A DNA stretch of 64,000 nt from Fundicoccus sp052116145 (lineage in GTDB: Bacteria > Bacillota > Bacilli > Lactobacillales > Aerococcaceae), in assembly GCF_052116145.1 (NCBI RefSeq), contig NZ_JBQKLQ010000004.1, positions 124,001-188,000 of the forward strand, read 5' to 3'. The position numbers and the translations under genes are program-made. Below are positions 1 through 8,540 of the stretch, piece by piece; position 1 is the first letter of the stretch; each line of letters starts with the position of its first letter. The notes under the pieces were generated by a model. That model did no database searches, was not told the DNA's origin, and saw only the letters and a list, made by a program, of their open reading frames with translations.

Positions 1-117
1 ATTATTATTGGCTAAGTAGCCATATTGTACCAATTGGAGGATTCATTTATTCCTGATCTTTCAGAAATTGAAAGAGTTCGAAAAACATCATCACAATTAT
101 AGAAGGGATGTGTTAGA

Positions 118-834
118 ATGCAGAGTCAATTAGCGTCATTAAGAAACGATTTGTATCTAGTGTATCAACCGATTGTTCGCCGAATTACGACACGAGAAAC
201 CGAAATGACTGAATTTGAAGTCTTATTGCGAACCAAACGCAACCACCGCTACCCGGGTGACTTTATGGATTTCTTAATTTCGAGCGAAAATCGCAATCGC
301 CAATTGTTGGAATGGTATAGTGAAGAAATGATCCGGATTATCCAAAAACATCCGACCTATCGCTTCGACATTAACATTCACCCGCAACAACTCACACATC
401 CCTCGACTTGGGTCTTTTTAGAAAGCTTGTTAGAATGGAAGGACCGGATTCAAATTGAAATGACTGAAAAACCATTTCAACAATCCTGTACCGAAACGAG
501 TGATGACCACAGCCTGTGCAATCAGATTAAAGCTATTCAAAAGCTCGGTTACCGCATAAGTTTAGACGATGTTGGCTCAGGCATCAACACGCTGGAATTG
601 ATCGCTGGCCGAATGACAGGCGTCTCGACCCTCAAATTCTCGATTCATAATTTTCGACGGATTTCCCCTGACGTCCTGAAACACTTTATCATTGCCTGGC
701 GAGTTTTCGCGGACTCCTACGGCCTACGCATCGTCGTCGAAGGAGTCGAAAACCAAACCGTCGCCGACTACCTATTTGCCAACGGCATCGAATGGCAACA
801 AGGCTACTACTGGGCCGAAAAAATCGACCTTTAA
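118..834 (+). CDS. Stand-alone EAL-domain c-di-GMP phosphodiesterase
   Basis: Predicted cytoplasmic EAL-family enzyme that would open cyclic di-GMP to pGpG. The 238 residues are a single EAL domain with no sensor or membrane segment. Residues that matter in active EAL proteins can be followed: signature EVLLR (34-38), NIH (86-88), IEMTE (113-117), DDVGSG (150-155), lysine 173, VEGVEN (207-212) and QQGY (227-230). The ATG follows an AAGGGATG ribosome binding site. A close paralogue of the same length lies at 3809, with its DD pair and lysine at the same residue numbers, and a GGDEF cyclase follows that. Catalysis is inferred from retained residues; the canonical VKID is here LKFS, so a binding-only role remains possible. 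Confidence 0.85.
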   Translation: MQSQLASLRNDLYLVYQPIVRRITTRETEMTEFEVLLRTKRNHRYPGDFMDFLISSENRNRQLLEWYSEEMIRIIQKHPTYRFDINIHPQQLTHPSTWVFLESLLEWKDRIQIEMTEKPFQQSCTETSDDHSLCNQIKAIQKLGYRISLDDVGSGINTLELIAGRMTGVSTLKFSIHNFRRISPDVLKHFIIAWRVFADSYGLRIVVEGVENQTVADYLFANGIEWQQGYYWAEKIDL

Positions 835-871
835 AACATTCTAGCTCTTTATAACTAAATAAGACTGATAC

Positions 872-910
872 GCTCTAACGGTGAAAGAAAAACCTCGTTG
901 GAGCTTTTTA
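872..910 (+). terminator. Intrinsic terminator after the first EAL gene
   Basis: Arms GCTCTAACG (872-880) and CGTTGGAGC (896-904) pair with one G-T wobble and are followed by TTTTTAT. The position 38 bases after the stop fits a terminator for the EAL gene. Confidence 0.75.
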
Positions 911-1035
911 TATTTGCGCCCAGCTTTTAGTCGCCCTCTGAATGCTTGACGAAAATTAAGGCCTAGATTTAGCAAGCCATCTATCAAGATTTCTTTAAAT
1001 ATGATAAACTTCTTCTATAAATGGAGGCGGTTTCT

Positions 1036-1290
1036 TTGAAGGAAAAAACATTAGGAGAATGGACTAGCTATCTTTTTTCAGGCGCCATTGCGGTGAATTA
1101 TCTTGCGATGTGGTTTGATTTAATTGAGATCCGGACATTCGGTCTAGTTTTATTATTGCTAGTAGGAATTAACCAATTGTGGAACTCTTGGCGTGAATAC
1201 CAAGAAAATAAACGCTTTGAAGGCATGGTCCTGGTGTCATTTGCCATTGGGGTGGCCACGCTCGGATTATTTATTTCCAGCTTTTTTTAA
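1036..1290 (+). CDS. Small membrane protein of unknown function
   Basis: Protein of about 84 residues with roughly three hydrophobic segments separated by a short charged stretch (WREYQENKR), so most likely an integral membrane protein. An ATG lies at 1021, but GGAGG at 1023-1027 is inside that extension and sits 8 bases before TTG 1036, so the TTG is the better start. It is a single gene between a terminator and the long gene-free stretch. I do not recognise the family, and nothing around it suggests a role. Confidence 0.6.
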   Translation: MKEKTLGEWTSYLFSGAIAVNYLAMWFDLIEIRTFGLVLLLLVGINQLWNSWREYQENKRFEGMVLVSFAIGVATLGLFISSFF

Positions 1291-1469
1291 ATTGCGATAC
1301 CGTCTATTAAGTTAGGTGGTTTTTTTGTTTGTTAAGGAATTGCATTTGACTTCACGGACTTAGAAACGTTGTAAGAGCTGATTGAGATAGGTCTGTATTT
1401 CTATAAACTAGTCGCTTCTCTTTAATTCGCCATGCTTTTGGAAGGGTGACTGGCTTTGAAGTAAAAAAT

Positions 1470-1552
1470 GAGTCGTATCTCTTTGATCCGCACGATTTCA
1501 GCAGAGGCACGGGTTCTTTATCAAATCGTCGTGAACCTCAGGTGAATGACAC
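1470..1552. repeat. Dispersed imperfect palindrome, copy A
   Basis: The left arm starts GAGTCGTATCTC and ends CACGATTT (to 1498). The right arm starts AAATCGTCGTGAACC (1523) and ends GAATGACAC (1552). Outer and inner ends pair and the middle is imperfect. The right arm shares AATCGTCGTGAACCTCAGG with copy B at 1747-1765. Confidence 0.65.
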
Positions 1553-1691
1553 CACTGTTTTTGATGGCTGAACTGCAGGCTTGACGGCTGTGAGGCGCGG
1601 ATGAGGAAACTTCAGGCTATCAATAGGCTTTGTCAAGTAACTTTATTATTCTCGACTCAATATTAAAGGCACTAGCTTTGAAGTGCAAAAG

Positions 1692-1775
1692 GAGTCGCAT
1701 CTCTTCGAGTCGCGACGATTATAGAAGGACCACTTGTTCTTTATTTAATCGTCGTGAACCTCAGGTGAACGACTC
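1692..1775. repeat. Dispersed imperfect palindrome, copy B
   Basis: Outer ends GAGTCG/CGACTC and inner ends CGACGATT/AATCGTCG pair exactly across a loop containing AGAAGGACCACTTGTTC. The arms are about 29 bases (1692-1720 and 1747-1775). It is the best preserved of the copies at 1470, 22263 and 58361. Confidence 0.7.
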
Positions 1776-2171
1776 CGCTGGGCTTGATGGTAGAATTGAG
1801 GAAGTGATGACTGTACTTCAAGCACGGTGTTTTCAGTTTAGCGTGACGCTGCATTAGAGCTCTTAAATCGACTTCTAAAAGCACTTGTCCCTCAAACCCA
1901 CTATCATCTACCTCGACTCGAATCACCGTCAGTGTATTATGTCGAAATGCACGTTCGTCCAACCTTATATAGATATCTGGTTGACTGAACGTGAATGAAA
2001 TGAAGGGCGTCTATCGCCACGTGGATTTCTCATGACGTTGTGTTATCGAGTCTGCATACTCACCTGCCAGCCCTCGCTAATCCCACTAATTCCGGTGTAG
2101 CACCTTGAGCGAGTAAGCCCGTGATAGTGAAGTATCTACTAATAAAATGTCAGAAGACTAAACTATTAGTA

Positions 2172-2224
2172 GAAAGGAATGAGACTAAAACCGGTGTGGT
2201 GATTTGTACGACACCGAATGGCGC
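2172..2224. repeat. GGTGT/ACACC dyad repeat, copy 1
   Basis: Starts ATGAGACTAAAACCGGTGTG and runs to CGACACCGAATGGCG. CGGTGT and ACACCG are inverted arms around a 13-base loop. The second copy at about 2327-2378 shares the flanks GAGACTAAAACC and CGAATGGCG. Confidence 0.65.
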
Positions 2225-2326
2225 GTTGCTTTCGGTGTGGCTCCAATCATGACACCGGAAAACTCGCTAGATTTCTCAAAGAAGGCCGTTTTATCAACGA
2301 ATCTCGCGTTTTATTGAGTATAAACT

Positions 2327-2378
2327 AAAGAAATGAGACTAAAACCAGTGTGGCGATTTGCGCGACACCGAATGGCGA
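2327..2378. repeat. GGTGT/ACACC dyad repeat, copy 2
   Basis: Second copy of the 2172-2224 block, with AGTGTGGCGATTTGCGCGAC in place of the first copy's GGTGTGGTGATTTGTACGAC. A CGGTGT arm without its full partner recurs at 2093 and 2488. Confidence 0.6.
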
Positions 2379-2673
2379 GTGAAAATTCACGTGGCTAACC
2401 TCGGGACGTGAAAAATCAAATCAAAATTTACGTGGCTTACGTGTAATTGCTGTCGCATTGGTTGATGCTTCGCTAAAACCACTAATTCCGGTGTGGCACC
2501 TTGAGCGACGCCGAATTGTGGCTGGTATTCGTTGTCGCTCACGTCGTGACACTGGATTTCTAAGGATTAGTCACAGTATTATGTTATATTCTGCCTAAAA
2601 AGCATCAGACCTTGCATAGACTCAGTGCAGGCATGCACCAGCAAAAAATAGATATCTTGATGAGGTATATTTC

Positions 2674-2682
2674 TGGTATAAT
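2674..2682 (+). promoter_or_regulatory. Extended -10 promoter of the HAD gene
   Basis: TGGTATAAT (2674-2682) is a consensus extended -10 box 34 bases before the ATG. No good -35 is present at 16-18 bases, which is usual for extended -10 promoters. Confidence 0.6.
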
Positions 2683-2715
2683 GATTGAAATGCTTTAGAA
2701 AAAGGGGAGTTTTAG

Positions 2716-3564
2716 ATGCAGCGTCAGTTGATTGCGATTGATTTGGATGGAACAACTTTGAATAATGAGTCTAAGTTGAGTCCTTTAACGGTTCGGACTT
2801 TGCGTGAATTGAATAAGCAAGGGCATGTGGTGTCGATTGCGACCGGGCGACCTTATCGAAGTAGTGCGTCGATTTATCAAGAGTTGGGAATTCGACGTCC
2901 AATGGTCAATTTTAATGGTGCGTTGTGTCATTTTCCAGGACAGACGGCTTGGACCGGGCGTTACCATCAAGGGTTGACGCGTGAAATAGCTTTGGAATTA
3001 CTGGCACAGCAGAACGATTTGGCGATCGATTTGATGTTGGTTGAAGGCCAGGATCAATTATATTCGCGCCGCTTAACGTTTGGTGACAATGAAATGGCAC
3101 GCGATGGCTCCCAGACAATAGGAATTTATGATTGGATGCGTTTAGACGAGCGAGCGATTCTGTCGAATGATGCAACTTTCGCGGATCCGACGGCACTACT
3201 TTTGTTGAGTCAGCGCGAGCGACAAAGTGAGATTCAGAAGAATATTCAACGCTCATTTGGCGACTATGTTGACATTCATACTTGGGGTGGGGAAGCGCCG
3301 GTCCTAGAAGTTGTGCGACAAGGCGTCCATAAAGCAATTGGAGTCGATACGATTGCGAAATATTACGGAATTTCGGCGTCGAACGTCTTAGCTTTTGGGG
3401 ACGAACTGAACGACCTTGATATGTTGGACTATGCGGGAACGGGCGTTATGATGCGCAATGGCAACCAAGCGCTTCAAGCTGTCGCCAACGACCAAACAGA
3501 ATTGACGAATGACGAGGACGGTTTGGCACACTATCTGATTGAGCGTTTTGGTTTGTCCAAATAG
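2716..3564 (+). CDS. Cof-type HAD-IIB sugar-phosphate phosphatase
   Basis: Member of the haloacid dehalogenase superfamily, subclass IIB (Cof/YidA type), cytoplasmic Mg-dependent phosphatases of sugar or nucleotide phosphates. Motif I is IAIDLDGTTLN near the N-terminus (the first aspartate is the nucleophile), ATGRP marks the second region, HKAIGVD provides the motif III lysine, and FGDELNDLDML is motif IV. The C2-type cap lies between. The 282-residue length is normal for the family. AAAGGGGAG precedes the ATG. It has its own promoter and terminator, so it is a single-gene unit. The substrate cannot be read from sequence because this family is promiscuous. Confidence 0.9.
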   Translation: MQRQLIAIDLDGTTLNNESKLSPLTVRTLRELNKQGHVVSIATGRPYRSSASIYQELGIRRPMVNFNGALCHFPGQTAWTGRYHQGLTREIALELLAQQNDLAIDLMLVEGQDQLYSRRLTFGDNEMARDGSQTIGIYDWMRLDERAILSNDATFADPTALLLLSQRERQSEIQKNIQRSFGDYVDIHTWGGEAPVLEVVRQGVHKAIGVDTIAKYYGISASNVLAFGDELNDLDMLDYAGTGVMMRNGNQALQAVANDQTELTNDEDGLAHYLIERFGLSK

Positions 3565-3603
3565 ATAGTTGAAATAGTCGAGCAATTAAAAGTAGCGTTC
3601 AGA

Positions 3604-3630
3604 AAACACGTCTTTAGTACGTGTTTTTTA
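3604..3630 (+). terminator. Intrinsic terminator after the HAD gene
   Basis: AAACACGT (3604-3611) pairs with ACGTGTTT (3619-3626) around CTTTAGT and continues into a T run, 40 bases after the stop. Confidence 0.8.
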
Positions 3631-3808
3631 TTTGGTTCAGCGGATAAAAATTCCGAAATGGCGCTTGTCCACTGGGCTTTGTAACAAAAAATGATAAGGT
3701 CTTAAAGTTTTAATAAAAAACTTGTTAATCTATAATTAAAACGATACAATTACATAATGTTTTGTGGGGAATATTAGCGAAAATCAACAAGAGAAGGTTG
3801 GATATTAA

Positions 3809-4528
3809 TTGGAAGAAAAGACAATTCAGTCAATTAGCAAAAAAGTACAGAACCTAAGTCTAGCTTTTCAACCGATTTGGGAAATAACTGGTAGTGGAGC
3901 GGTTATTAAGAGTTACGAAATACTATTGCGTTACGCGGATGGAGACTTTTTCCCATTTGAGATTTTTAATGAATTAACACGCACTGAAGAAGCTTGTAAA
4001 TTACTCAATCAATGGTATGGAAATAAGATCACGTATTATTTAAGCAAGTATCCAGAAGTCATCTTTAATTTGAATGTCGACTTACAACAAATGCAATACA
4101 CATCGACGTGGGAATTATTAAAAGTTCTCAGTCAATTTAAGAAACGCATCGCGATTGAAATGACCGAATTTTATCAAGTGTCGAACCTCGAACACAAACG
4201 TTTATTCTTTGAATCGATGGCTTACATCCGCGAATTGGGTATGCCACTAGCTTTCGACGACGTTGGCAATGGTCAACATTCGATTAGTTTCGTCACGAAG
4301 AATATCCACCTCGTCGATATGGTTAAAATTTCGCTCTTACACCTACAGCATTTAGACCCAATTACAGTTGGCTTATACGTTGACATTTGGGTGCGAATTG
4401 CTAAAGATGCTAAGGTTGACTTGGTCATTGAAGGAATCGAAAATCAAACAACCGCGGACATCATGACTTCGCGCGGCATTATTTTTCAACAAGGTTTTTT
4501 TTGGTCGAAACCGATTCAAGAAATTTAG
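3809..4528 (+). CDS. Second stand-alone EAL-domain phosphodiesterase
   Basis: Paralogue of the first EAL gene (239 against 238 residues), again a bare EAL domain predicted to degrade c-di-GMP in the cytoplasm. Visible motifs: EILLR (37-41), NLNVD (87-91), IEMTE (116-120), DDVGNG (150-155), MVKIS with lysine 173, IEGIEN (207-212) and QQGF (227-230), so the metal and catalytic ligands appear present. The start is TTG 3809 with GAGAAGG 11 bases upstream; no better in-frame ATG precedes the conserved domain. It ends in its own terminator, and the GGDEF cyclase follows from a separate promoter. Having two near-equal-length EAL proteins beside one cyclase suggests one local c-di-GMP module. Confidence 0.85.
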   Translation: MEEKTIQSISKKVQNLSLAFQPIWEITGSGAVIKSYEILLRYADGDFFPFEIFNELTRTEEACKLLNQWYGNKITYYLSKYPEVIFNLNVDLQQMQYTSTWELLKVLSQFKKRIAIEMTEFYQVSNLEHKRLFFESMAYIRELGMPLAFDDVGNGQHSISFVTKNIHLVDMVKISLLHLQHLDPITVGLYVDIWVRIAKDAKVDLVIEGIENQTTADIMTSRGIIFQQGFFWSKPIQEI

Positions 4529-4543
4529 CTCCCAATTTTGAGA

Positions 4544-4566
4544 AAGCCGCTGCGCGGTTTTTTTTT
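4544..4566 (+). terminator. Intrinsic terminator after the second EAL gene
   Basis: AAGCCGC, loop TGC, then GCGGTTT followed by further T residues, 15 bases after the stop. Confidence 0.8.
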
Positions 4567-4599
4567 ATATTCGGGAATTAAAATGAACTTGAACTGTGC

Positions 4600-4627
4600 T
4601 TGTGTCCTACTTAGAAACTGGTATAAT
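4600..4627 (+). promoter_or_regulatory. Promoter of the GGDEF gene
   Basis: TTGTGT (4600-4605), 16-base spacer, TATAAT (4622-4627) inside the extended -10 TGGTATAAT. It places the transcript start near 4634, which argues against the ATG at 4645 as translation start. Confidence 0.65.
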
Positions 4628-4665
4628 TATGACAAGACACTGTAATGGAGGGTGTGAGGAGCCAT

Positions 4666-5847
4666 ATGCTAGTAAATTTATTTATCAATGTAGGTATTAT
4701 GTTAGTTGCTATTTATTTCTATTTCTCGGTTAATCGATCAAGTACCAATTACCGTGACCCATCTTGGACTCATTACTTGATGTATACGCTGGGACTTTCA
4801 ATTGTGGGCATTAGTCAGATGATATTTTCAATAACGATTTATGAGATTCGACTCGATTTTCGGGGCTTGTTGTTCGCGATTGCTTTTAAATATTTCGATT
4901 TAAAGACGGCCATAAGCAGTTTAATTTTTCTAACATTAGCGCGGTTTATGTGGGGTCAGAATAATGTCTCACTGCTTAATTTAGCGAATGGAGTCTACTT
5001 ATTGATTTCTTTGCCATTGTTAGCTCAATATATGAAAACACGTTTTTCAGAATCGACCCAGTTGGCTATTTTATTGGCAAATGGTACTTTAACAACTTCC
5101 ATATCATTACTGATTTTAATTAAAGATGTGATGCACTCATTGCAGCTGATTATTCTACTTTGGTTAGCAAATTTCCTATTATTGTTTTTCTGTGTGGCGA
5201 TTATCAAAGATTTGACGAAAATGGTCAAGCTGATCAATAATGATTGCTTGACGAGTCTGAATAATCAACGACGTTTTCAAGAAGATCTTGGGATTCTGGA
5301 ATCTGTTGAAAAGGACCTCTCGATTGCTTTGCTTGATATTGATCATTTTAAATTATATAACGATACTTTTGGCCATGAAGTTGGCGACATGGTCCTCCAG
5401 AAATTCACCGAATTATTGACAGCACGGATTAGCCTGAAAACTAATGCCTACCGGGTGGGAGGCGAGGAATTTGCCTTGATCATGACGGGTAAGAGCCAAG
5501 AGGAAGCTGAGGAACTTGTCTACGAGCTTCGAGAAATCTTTGAGAAAACACCTTACTTAGGTTTCGTTAATCAAGCGATTACGCAACCGACGGTTTCGAT
5601 TGGCCTAGCTCATCGTGTCTTGTCGGAAACACCGGTGGATACGTATCGCCGCGCTGACCAAGCCCTTTACTTCAGTAAGAATAATGGACGTAACCAAGTA
5701 AAAGTGGCACAGTATCCGCCGATAGAGAACGTAAAAGTAGAAGAAGCGTCGAACGACGGCCTGCTCATGCAAGTCGACCAGGTTAGCCAAGTGATTCAAG
5801 CGAAACTAACAGCTCAATCACTTCAATCGCCGGAGACGACTGAATAG
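4666..5847 (+). CDS. Membrane GGDEF diguanylate cyclase
   Basis: Predicted diguanylate cyclase making c-di-GMP from two GTP. The N-terminal half is five or six membrane segments resembling the 5TMR-LYT sensor type (RGLLFAIAFKYFDLKTAIS is characteristic); the C-terminal half is a GGDEF domain with DCLTSLNN, LLDIDHFKLYND and an intact GGEEF active site around residues 265-269. No RxxD inhibitory site is visible five residues before it. ATG 4645 is too close to the predicted transcript start; ATG 4666, after AGGAG, begins directly with the first membrane segment, giving 393 residues. The C-terminal tail of about 40 residues is polar and variable. It most likely counteracts the two EAL proteins upstream. 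Confidence 0.88.
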   Translation: MLVNLFINVGIMLVAIYFYFSVNRSSTNYRDPSWTHYLMYTLGLSIVGISQMIFSITIYEIRLDFRGLLFAIAFKYFDLKTAISSLIFLTLARFMWGQNNVSLLNLANGVYLLISLPLLAQYMKTRFSESTQLAILLANGTLTTSISLLILIKDVMHSLQLIILLWLANFLLLFFCVAIIKDLTKMVKLINNDCLTSLNNQRRFQEDLGILESVEKDLSIALLDIDHFKLYNDTFGHEVGDMVLQKFTELLTARISLKTNAYRVGGEEFALIMTGKSQEEAEELVYELREIFEKTPYLGFVNQAITQPTVSIGLAHRVLSETPVDTYRRADQALYFSKNNGRNQVKVAQYPPIENVKVEEASNDGLLMQVDQVSQVIQAKLTAQSLQSPETTE

Positions 5848-5934
5848 TTCGAATAATCAGAATGATCTAAGAAATCCGACTAAACCGAATAGTTCGAATA
5901 GTCAGTCCTTAATGTTAGAGATTTAATTAGAAAA

Positions 5935-5968
5935 ACCGCAGCACTCGTTTGAGTGTCGCGGCTTTTTT
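5935..5968 (+). terminator. Intrinsic terminator after the GGDEF gene
   Basis: AACCGCAGCACTC, loop GTTT, GAGTGTCGCGGCTT, then a T run. The 60 bases before it contain GAATAGTTCGAATA twice, a short direct repeat without obvious role. Confidence 0.8.
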
Positions 5969-6091
5969 ATTGTCATTAGTTTCTTAGTCAGGCTAAAAAC
6001 TGAATACTTTTGAGTGTTTATTGCTATCTAAAGTTAGCATGATAAGTTGCTCTGGTTTGTCTTTAGCCTCAAACGTCGTAAAAATAATTGC

Positions 6092-7039
6092 TTATCTTCT
6101 AAAAGCGGCAAGCGATTCGATCACGTCATTCGCTTCAGCAAACATCGTTTCGATAATTTCTTTGACTGGTCGGACTTCTGTGATCAGTCCAGCAATCTGG
6201 CCGAAAGTTACAATTTCATTGGTTGTATCGCCGTCACGAGCTGCTCTCACTAAAGATGGAATTGTGTATGCTTCCAGTGCATCTAAATCAACGCTTGGAT
6301 CCTCATCCAATTCGACATGTTTAATGGTGGCTGCATTTTTCGTCATCCGCATCGGACCACGCGTTTTGCTACCAGAAACGACCGTTGCGGTATCGTTGGC
6401 ATCGACTAAAGCTTGTTTGTAATTATCATGAATGGGTGCTTCAATTGAAGCCACAAAAGCCGTCCCAACTTGAACGCCAGCCGCTCCAAGCGCATAGGCT
6501 GCGACAATCCCATGACCATCCGCAATTCCACCAGCTGCAATGACCGGAATTGTGGTGACAATTGCCGCTGCTTGACGCGTTAAGGTCATGGTTGTTGCCG
6601 TTCCAATATGCCCGCCAGCTTCCATCCCTTCTACGACAACACCGTCAGCTCCGTTATCTTCCATTTTTTTAGCGACTCGCGCTGAAGGTACGACTGGGAA
6701 AACCTTGGCTCTAGCTGCATGAATTTTGTCGAAATATGGTAGGGGGTCGCCTGCCCCAGTGGTAAAGAATTTAATTCCTTCTTCTAACATCACATCGATC
6801 AAGGCATCTGCATTCCCGGTCATAATTGCTACGTTAGCGCCAAATGGTTTGTCGGTTAATTCTCTGATTTGACGGATATCCGCACGTACTTGCTCAGGTT
6901 TTGAACCAGCCGTTGCTAGGATACCCATTCCGCCAGCTTCAGAAACTGCCCCCACTAATTCAGGCCGCGACACGCCACCCATCGCTCCACAGAAAATCGG
7001 ATACTCGATGCCCAATAACTCAGTTAGTTTCATCATCAT
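6092..7039 (-). CDS. FabK / nitronate monooxygenase-like flavoenzyme
   Basis: TIM-barrel FMN protein of the 2-nitropropane dioxygenase superfamily, which includes enoyl-ACP reductase FabK and nitronate monooxygenases. Visible: PIFCGAMGGVS near the N-terminus, GANVAIM, VVVEGMEAGGH (the usual phosphate and active-site region) and AAGGIADGHGI followed by GAAGVQVGTAF (FMN phosphate loop). The best start is the first of three consecutive ATG codons (7039), 7 bases after GGAGG, giving 315 residues, normal for FabK. It stands alone, not in a fab operon, so a role in fatty-acid synthesis is not shown; flavin-dependent detoxification of nitronates or quinones is equally possible. Confidence 0.85.
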   Translation of the reverse strand: MMMKLTELLGIEYPIFCGAMGGVSRPELVGAVSEAGGMGILATAGSKPEQVRADIRQIRELTDKPFGANVAIMTGNADALIDVMLEEGIKFFTTGAGDPLPYFDKIHAARAKVFPVVPSARVAKKMEDNGADGVVVEGMEAGGHIGTATTMTLTRQAAAIVTTIPVIAAGGIADGHGIVAAYALGAAGVQVGTAFVASIEAPIHDNYKQALVDANDTATVVSGSKTRGPMRMTKNAATIKHVELDEDPSVDLDALEAYTIPSLVRAARDGDTTNEIVTFGQIAGLITEVRPVKEIIETMFAEANDVIESLAAFRR

Positions 7040-7667
7040 TCTTTCTCCTCCAAAATTTAGTTTGTTAATTACTTCACAATTTAATTGTAAGATACCATTT
7101 AGAAAATTACAAGCTGACACCGATTAGTAAAACTTATGGAGATATTAATTGAAGGAAGTGGGGAAAAGTAGGGATGACGGAGCGAGAGACTAGCTTAGGC
7201 GCGGCAAAGAGGGTGATTGCTACTATTGAACAACTAAGACCGGCGCAGTCATTCTTTAGTCGTTCACGGCAATTAAATAAGACTAATATTTTATTTGATC
7301 GGCTGGAATCCAGTGGCTGCTAGCTTTGTCTGTTGACAAGTAGGTGCTGATTTGAAATTTGGAAGGGATATTGCTAAGACGACTTGTCATTAAAAGCTGA
7401 TATCGTAGATCACCAGCCACCATGATATTTTAAGTGACTTAGCCAGTATTTTTCATAATATTAATCAGCAGCCTAGCATGCAATAAACACCGAATGATTA
7501 TCAGCAATATTTTGGCCGGAATTTTATATAAAATAATATATAATAAATTATATAAGTGTCTTGACAGCTTTATATATCGAGTGTATACTCTAAATATAAA
7601 CTAATGTGAAAACAAACACAAATGGTGACGTGATACCTAGGAGAAAGACAGGGGGAGAGGGAGCAAG
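7040..7667. other. Intergenic stretch upstream of the HTH/TPR regulator
   Basis: About 630 bases between divergent genes. It holds the 5' region of the minus-strand flavoenzyme and, from about 7520, an AT-rich block leading into the promoter at 7561-7589. No convincing gene or repeat is seen in 7130-7500. Confidence 0.6.
7561..7589 (+). promoter_or_regulatory. Consensus promoter of the regulator/flavin-reductase unit
   Basis: TTGACA (7561-7566), 17-base spacer, TATACT (7584-7589), in an AT-rich region. It starts a leader of about 70 bases before the GTG start. Confidence 0.8.
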
Positions 7668-8540
7668 GTGAATATTGACCGTTTTATAGAGGCGCGAAAG
7701 CAACTGGGTTTGGCCCAAAGTGAGCTTTGTGAAGGCATTTGTACGCAGGCCACCTTGAGTCGCTTTGAGAATAATGGCCAGGTACCTAATCTGAAAATTC
7801 TGATGAAGCTTTGCAATCGATTGAACTTGTCGCTAGGCGATTTGTTTCCAAAAATTGGCGTCAAGAATCCAGAAGCTATTGAAAAAATGAACCAAATAGA
7901 GTTTTGGCTAATCACGAGTGAATTCGAGCAAGCGAGTCAGCTGCTGAAGACATTGGACGTGCATGCGCTAGAAAAAGATCAATTATTGAAATTACGCTAT
8001 CACTATCTTGAGGGCTTTCTACTTATGTATAATCAGGCGCCGACGATGGATATCATGTTCGTTTTCGATCAAATTATTACGGCGCCCTTGACTGAGCAAT
8101 CGGAAATTTTTCACATGCTCGCTTACACGGGCATTGGCATGATTTATATGGGCGAGGACGATCAAGATAAGGCAGAATTTTACTTCCATAAAGTTATGGA
8201 ACGAATTTACAACTATCCACACCAGACAATCGAAGATACTTGGCGTGTCTTACACGTAGTCTTCCAATCTTCTGTCTTTTACTCAGAAGTCAATGAAATC
8301 GAGATAAGTGACGCACTCTGTCATTTCGCGATTAACATTTGTTCTGATAATCACGTGACATATTACTTAGCGCGGGCCGCGATTCAATTGGCCAAGAATG
8401 CGATCAAGCAGCAGGCAGAGCGCAGTCAGATTCTTGAATTAATTTACGATGCCAGAGCATACTCGAAAATTAATCGCAATACAGTCGCTTTAACCGAATT
8501 GAAGAAAATGGAAAAAACAGTTAAACAGGAGGAATTATAA
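7668..8540 (+). CDS. HTH-TPR transcriptional regulator (Rgg/PlcR-like, RRNPP type)
   Basis: The N-terminal 60 residues are an XRE-type helix-turn-helix (LGLAQSELCEGICTQATLSRFE), followed by about 230 helical residues laid out like TPR repeats. This is the architecture of RRNPP regulators (Rgg, PlcR, PrgX), which usually bind short peptides. Start GTG 7668 after GGGAG-rich sequence; 290 residues is typical for Rgg-like proteins. The stop codon is directly followed by the ATG of the flavin reductase gene, so the two are translationally coupled and the regulator probably controls its own operon. No small peptide gene with a secretion signal was found beside it, so the ligand is unknown. Confidence 0.8.
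   Translation: MNIDRFIEARKQLGLAQSELCEGICTQATLSRFENNGQVPNLKILMKLCNRLNLSLGDLFPKIGVKNPEAIEKMNQIEFWLITSEFEQASQLLKTLDVHALEKDQLLKLRYHYLEGFLLMYNQAPTMDIMFVFDQIITAPLTEQSEIFHMLAYTGIGMIYMGEDDQDKAEFYFHKVMERIYNYPHQTIEDTWRVLHVVFQSSVFYSEVNEIEISDALCHFAINICSDNHVTYYLARAAIQLAKNAIKQQAERSQILELIYDARAYSKINRNTVALTELKKMEKTVKQEEL

Larger units (their letters stand above)
1291..2715. other. 1.4 kb gene-free stretch of decayed dyad repeats
   Basis: No open frame here has a ribosome binding site or protein-like composition; the short frames on both strands look like chance. The stretch holds two copies of an imperfect palindrome (about 1470-1552 and 1692-1775), two copies of a GGTGT...ACACC dyad block (about 2172-2224 and 2327-2378), a repeated segment with the core CCACTAATTCCGGTGT (2083-2116 and 2478-2507), and several CACGTGG-like words (near 2020, 2390 and 2430). 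It looks like an accumulation of small intergenic elements rather than a decayed gene. The last 40 bases carry the promoter of the HAD gene. Confidence 0.7.

Noticed and set aside
16..103. Short open frame before the first EAL gene ending LSEIERVRKTSSQL
   Set aside because: Only about 28 codons after a stop, without a start signal; it could be the tail of a lost gene but cannot be supported.
1630..1962. Short frames on both strands in the first gap
   Set aside because: They span decayed palindromes and each other, and have no ribosome binding sites.
2912..3337. 141-residue minus-strand frame inside the HAD gene
   Set aside because: Shadow of a well-supported gene on the other strand.
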